Shown: positions 58,924 through 64,000 of the stretch, in pieces
How positions within the stretch are numbered: position 1 is the stretch's first letter
How the letters are laid out: each line of letters starts with the position of its first letter
NCBI RefSeq assembly: GCF_018294505.1
Contig: NC_057814.1
Location: 35,066,613-35,130,612, forward strand
Length of the DNA stretch: 64,000 bases
Reading direction: 5' to 3'
Origin: Triticum aestivum
Taxonomy: Eukaryota; Streptophyta; Magnoliopsida; Poales; Poaceae
Program-made: the position numbers and the translations under genes
Notes under the pieces: generated by a model
Told to the model about the DNA's origin: nothing
The model's database searches: none
What the model saw: only the letters and a program-made list of their open reading frames with translations

Positions 58924-60737
58924 TAGTCGGTGGGCGCGCCCTCCCCTCAACATCCCCACTGCCGTGTGGGCCACTAGCACCACCCATTTCTCTAATCTTC
59001 CCCTCACCCCTCCTGGCACCCTGCATCGTGAAGTTTCGGACTTGCTCCCGCCAGTTATCATTGACTCTTTCTCGTGCACGGCTCGGCCCCGCTGTGGCCG
59101 GCACTCCTCATGTCGTATCCGCTTTCGACCACGCGCGAAGCAGAAATGACTAAATCCTAGAAAAAAAGCTGGAGCCTAACATTTTGTAAATGTGTTTGAC
59201 TAATTATATCTCCGTTAGGGTTTATTAGTTCCTATCGTATTTTGGGTCTAAGTTTGACCACATATTTGACTAGCAAAATATTAATACATGTCATTAAATT
59301 TATGTTATTGAAATTGTATTTTAATGTAGTTTTCAATGATATTATTTTGCTGCATACCTTATATTTCATTAGTTAAAGTTATGATGAAAATATATTGCAT
59401 TTTCATCATAAATTAATACTCACAACTTTGCCCCCACGGCTTTGCAGCAGCCACGCATGCATGGCTCCATCTCCATCTCATGCATGCAAGCTTAATTAAT
59501 TAAAAATGAAGCAACACAAGGCACACACAGACCACACCACACTATAATACATTATCCATCGGGTAGGAGGCCGGCCAGCTCGCGTTAGCTCGTGCAGAGT
59601 CCAAATCAGCCCTCCGCACCTCCCCACTACTCTCCCGATCAATACATGGACTACACACAAGGACAACAAAAAGGAAAGAATAAACATGGCAACACGTACA
59701 GACGGCATTCATCTCCCAAAAGGAAGCTGATTTTCTTGTTTTCTTTCAACAGGACCAGCAACAGCTAGCAGCGGAAAGGAGGAAGGAATTAAGGGACGGC
59801 GACAGCCGCTTGACAAAGGGTACCTCCGTCGCCGCCGGTGGTGGCCGCTGGCTCACCGACGGCAGTGCTAAGTGACCGAGCTTGTAGTGTACGCGTTGCT
59901 AGCTACCAGGGCACACAGATATCGGATAGATGGCGATGGAGGTGCGTATCCATCCCCCGCCCACAGTCCAAAACTCCACCAAGAAATACTCTGGAAAAGT
60001 AGGGCATACAATTGACCGGACTAGCCAGCACGGACGCCACACGCAACGTAGACCTGTGGTACATGTGCACCTCTGCTTTTGTGTCGCTTGCGTTATCTCA
60101 CTAGCAGCTACTGCCACTACATGACGGCCGGTGATCTGCTAGCTGGTTGCCAACTTGCCAATGTACGTGGAGTGACGGAGTTCGTGGCCGGCCGGCCGTG
60201 CTGCCGTCGGAAAGTTAGCCAGGGGGGTTGACATGGAGCTCGACGATGGGCAAGCCAGCCGACTCACCCACTTCTCGCACTGGCCAACAAGAAAACCACC
60301 GTTGACACCATCGCATGCACGTATGTTCCACGCGTATCTATCTTAATTCGCATTTCCCGCCAATTAGTACACTACCTGGGTGATCTTGTCGTTGCTACGT
60401 CCATCAATCGATCAGTTACCACTCTCATGATGACATGGTTACCCGTAGAGAATTAAGTACATGCATTACCGAGATAATTAAAGTTAACATGCATGCACCG
60501 CCATTACAGATTTACAGTGCGAGATCGATCGCCGCCTATAATCACGCTCTGGAAGAAGTGTGCACAGCCTCCACTAGTTGATCAAAGCGAGGGATCATCA
60601 TTCATACCTGACAATTCAGTTTTAACGGTGCCCGCACTACTGAGCCCAGTGAGCGAGCGAGGATTTTACAAGAAGCTAGTACTCCGTAGCTTCTACAGTA
60701 CTAGCTAGCCGTGTTGCAGTGAGTGTTACGTGCATGA

Positions 60738-63337
60738 GAGCATCTCCAACAGCCGCGCTAAACAAGCGTCGCGCCGCAAATTTGGCAATTTTAGCGCGCG
60801 CGCAACCCGCAGGGTGTCTCCAGCGGGCGCGCAATAACCACGCGCACGGTATAAGGAGTTGGGCGCGCTGTCCGATTCGCTATCTCGCGCGGTGTATTTG
60901 GGGCGCCCGCTTCCGCGCGCGGCACACTCGAGCGCTCGCGCCGCACTCTCTCCTCTCCGCCTCCTACGCCCCACGCGCGCCGGCGCCGGCAAACTGCACC
61001 CCATGGACGCACGCGCCGGCACCCCGCTCACCCCATCCTATAGCCGCGACCCGTCCACCGCCGCCGCCGCCGCAAACCCTAGCGCGGGGGCGTTGGCCTC
61101 GCCTCCGCCGGAGCTCCTCCGACCATCGGCCTCGCGCGCTGCCTCTTCACGCCGCCGCGGATAACCTCGGCGGCGGGTGGCGTCGCGCCGGCGCCGCCGC
61201 GCCCCCCTCGAAGCTCCCCAATGCGGCGCGGCCGAAGAAGGGCAAGGCATCGGCGAAGAAGAACAAGGCGACGGACGGCTCCGGCACCTCTAAGGCGAGG
61301 AGGAAGAAGCTTGCAGGGCGTGTGACGGGTGCGGCGGCTACCGAAGCGCCGGCGAGCTCACTCGTTGAGCTGGCGGCCGACGCGCACAACGTGTTCGACG
61401 AAATGCCCCCAAGGTAAAAAAAATCAACGTTTATTTTCTTGTTATTTTTTAATGCATTCATATAGATAGCTTATTCGCATTGTTCAAAAAACTTTGTAGT
61501 CTCAACGATGATGCATACATGTCAACTATGGGTGTTGGCTCCAACAATTCGCATTGGTCTCAAACCAATGACATGCATTTCGAGGACCATGAGTTCGAGG
61601 CGGACGAGGAGGGTGAGGGCATTGTCGACGCGCCGAAAGGAAGAGCGTGCAATTACACCAACGCCGATAACATCTTACTATGCAATACTTGGTTGCAAGT
61701 GTCGAGGGATCCATCCGTTGGAGGTGATCAAAGTAGAGATGCTTATTGGGGGCGGATGAAAGAACACTATGATGTTCACAACGTGAGTGGAATTGACCGC
61801 TCCGAGAGATCACTTCGGTCCCGGTGGTCGACAATCAACTCGGATTGTCAAAGGTGGGCGGCTTGTCAAAAGGCGGTTGACAAGTTGAACCCAAGTGGTA
61901 CAAATGAGGACGATAGAGTAAGTGGCATTTCATACATGTTCATCATACTTGTTGTTGGTGTTCGAAGTGCTAACTTGCTTTGTTTTCATGTAGTACCACA
62001 TTGCACAAAACTTGTTCAAAGAAGAGGAGAGGAAAACCAAGAAGGGGGAGATCAAGAAAGGAAGGGTCTTTACCTTGCCTCATTGCTATAACGTGTTGAA
62101 GGATGATGAGAAATGGAAGAAGCATGAAGATTTGGATGATTTGAATTTGAGCAACAAACGCAAGCGAACAGTTGAATGATGATGATGATGAGGAGGAGGA
62201 TGATGCATCAAGTGATGACGGCAAGAGAAGCCCCACACCCAACTCGGTTTCATACTCGAAGCCAAAACGACCGGATGGGTGCAAGAAATACGCAAAAGAA
62301 AAGAAATAGAGGGAAGGAGATGATGAGCTCAAAACTGCTATGGAAGCTATTGTGAAGGCAAGAAAAGAAGCCAACGAGGTGAGGAAAATGGCAAGGAACC
62401 AAGATGCCGCGGCCGAGGAGGGGAGGTTGGCGGCCGAGGAGAGGAGAGTGGCGGCCGAGGAGAGGAAGGTGGCTTTGGAGGAGAGGAAGGTGAGCAATGA
62501 GGAGCGAACAAGATTGTTGGAATGGGAGAAGCACTTGTTCTTCTTGGACACATCTAACCTCAATGAGGCGCAAAAGGAGTTTGTCAATCTTTCACGTGAA
62601 GAAGTCTTGATCCAAAAAAGAGCCATGGTTCGTGCAATGGGTGGCGGTGTCCTCGGCGCCATGGGTGGCATGGGTGGCTTCGGAGGTTCTGTGGGCGGTT
62701 TAGGTGCCATGGGAGGCATGGGTCGCTTTGGAGCACCCCCGACGCTATGGCCACCGCATGAGTTTTGCTTCTCTCATGGGAGGCATGGGTGCACCTCCGG
62801 CCGCCATGGGCGGAATGTCTTTCGATGTGCCTCCTCACACACATTCCCATGAAGGTGCCGTTGAAGATCTTGCCAACACCGTCGAAGCTTCACGTGATGC
62901 GGTGCGCGATGAGGAGAGGGAGGAAGAATCATCTTCGGAGGAGGCAGAATCGTCTTCCGAAGATGAGGACAAAGACGAGGAGGAGGATTGATGTGTCTTT
63001 CGTTGGTCTCTTGAACTTGGTTGGATGAACTTGTGGGCATAATTTTGAACTTGTGGGCATGAACTTTTATTTATCAACTTGTTTGTGTGAAACTTTATAT
63101 GTCATGTTCATTGCATTTTGAATGTTTTCAAATCCATTTTGTGTCCGAATGCATATATGCAATGTCCCGGCGAGTCGCGCGCGCTGCATTTTTTGTACGC
63201 TGCTGGAGCGGCGCGCGCGCGCTGCATTTTAGCGCGGCTGTTGGAGCCAGCGCTGGCGGCCGCGCAAAACCAAGCGAACTGCGCGCGGCAAACTAGTTTT
63301 TAGCGCGCGGCGCGTAGCGCGGCTGTTGAAGATGCTC
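60738..63337 (+). mobile_element. PIF/Harbinger-type element B (2.6 kb) with precise TGA target duplication
   Basis: Ends GAGCATCTCCAACAGCCGCG and, inverted, GAGCATCTTCAACAGCCGCG agree at 22 of 23 positions. TGA flanks both sides (60735-60737 and 63338-63340). Copy 1 of the block has CATGAAACCGCAG at the matching place (about 21068), the uninterrupted site. The element shares layout and gene with element A (35594-38212) but is younger by its better-matched ends. No DDE transposase is seen. Confidence 0.88.
61003..62991 (+). pseudogene. Myb/SANT-like, NAM-associated-type protein of Harbinger element B
   Basis: Exons 61003-61413, 61500-61917 and 61994-62991, with the same intron positions as in element A. 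The start MDARAGTPLTP matches MDSRVDIPLAP of element A. The SANT-like region is in exon 2 (ILLCNTWLQVSRDPSVGG...RSLRSRWSTI). Exon 3 has KKGRVFTLPHCYNVLKDDEKW, then a coiled coil with repeated RLAAEERRVAAEERKV. A Gly-Met stretch (GAMGGMGGFGG) and an acidic tail end it. Lesions: a frameshift in exon 1 (about 61100-61160), a stop at 62177, an in-frame TAG near 62307, and a shift near 62740 that moves the tail to another frame. It is not functional as it stands. Confidence 0.78.
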
Positions 63338-64000
63338 TGAAACCGCAGCAACAACAACAACAAGAAATTAAAGTTGTTTGTCGCTGCTCCTGTCATCTAG
63401 AAGGATGAACTACGCGTGTGCCCATGGACATTCGGCCACGCTCGCACTCCGGCCACGGTGACGGCGACGGGGACGGCGACGGAGCACGCAAAGCGGAAAA
63501 GGAGCCAATACTCCCCCTCCTCCTCCGGGCTTCGACGGTCCATGGGCAGAGCGTGTACGTGCTGACAAACACGCCGGCGATAAAGCACACGTTTGGTCGC
63601 TAGCAGCGTCGCTGGCGCTGCAGTAGCTCGTGCCCGTCGAATCTGCGGCAGGACCCAGCTAGCTACATGCATACCCGCTCTATATGTACCGCCCGACCGG
63701 CCGGGTCGAGCCGTTGTCGATCTAGAGGATGCGTTGCGTCTCCGTTGGGTTACAGCGGCCAGCTAGGTGGGAATAGGATGCATATGCATATGGTATGTCC
63801 GGCCAACTGCTTAGGCGCGTGCTGCTGGCCTCCTACCGTCGGTAAACCTGCCGGAAATTCTTCTTCTAGCTCGCTGGACCGATCTCTGCCACCAAACCGC
63901 AGCTTTGCCGGGAAGACGCCTCTCGTATTTCCCGCACGAGTAAATTAAACCTCCACTGCACCTACAGATCGATCGATCGATCATCAGAAGGACACTACTG

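Larger units (their letters stand above)
57551..64000 (+). repeat. Duplicated block, copy 2, interrupted by Harbinger element B
   Basis: Colinear with 17477-21717 up to 60737 and again from 63338 to the window end, where similarity is still running. It lacks the LTR-like insertion of copy 1 and differs by several 30-60 bp indels (for example extra sequence near 60220-60260). No gene is called; frames are not conserved between copies. The 22-base C run (58902-58923) has a partner of equal length in copy 1. Confidence 0.88.

Overview
This is an intergenic, transposon-dominated window from a large grass genome. Angela/BARE-type Copia LTRs, two CACTA elements with the CCCGGTT hairpin or CACTACAA ends, CTCCCTCC Stowaway MITEs and a degenerate LINE together point to wheat or a close Triticeae relative (Triticum/Aegilops). 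That assignment rests on recognising repeat families by eye, not on a database search. I see no intact conventional host gene, no rRNA, no clear functional tRNA and no CRISPR.

Layout. (1) 1-9777: two Copia elements nested head to head. A minus-strand element (1-5269) sits inside the pol gene of an older plus-strand element (5270-9777). (2) 9778-16003: a decayed L1-like LINE that the second Copia element interrupts. (3) 16005-22000: a partial and then a fuller copy of a roughly 4-kb non-coding block, with a Mutator-like element between them. (4) 22000-23020: a probable minus-strand Helitron end and half a Stowaway MITE. (5) 23021-33194: a CACTA element. It carries a TNP2-type gene whose catalytic middle is missing, and a seven-exon gene joining an En/Spm-type transposase domain to a C48 (Ulp1-like) cysteine-protease domain. 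Its right terminus is lost. (6) 34127-34863: a three-copy 245-bp satellite-like array. (7) 35594-38212: a 2.6-kb PIF/Harbinger-type element with a Myb/SANT-like gene. (8) 40694-41329: a Harbinger-like fragment, cut by a second CACTA element (41330 to about 48.4 kb) whose minus-strand gene contains tandemly repeated exons. (9) 48.5-57.5 kb: simple repeats, MITEs, a short Helitron inserted in a MITE, and fragments of a repeated-exon gene. (10) 57551-64000: a second full copy of the 4-kb block, interrupted by a second 2.6-kb Harbinger element.

How it fits together. The window is a stratified record of insertions. Comparing the two block copies gives an exact empty site and filled site for one Harbinger element, with a 3-bp TGA target duplication. 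The LINE lies in a third copy of the same block, so the block was duplicated at least twice. Nearly every mobile gene has visible lesions: nonsense codons, frameshifts, altered catalytic residues or an internal deletion. The best preserved coding module is the Ulp1-like protease part of the first CACTA element, where all splice sites after the first module junction and the His/Asp/Cys residues can be read.
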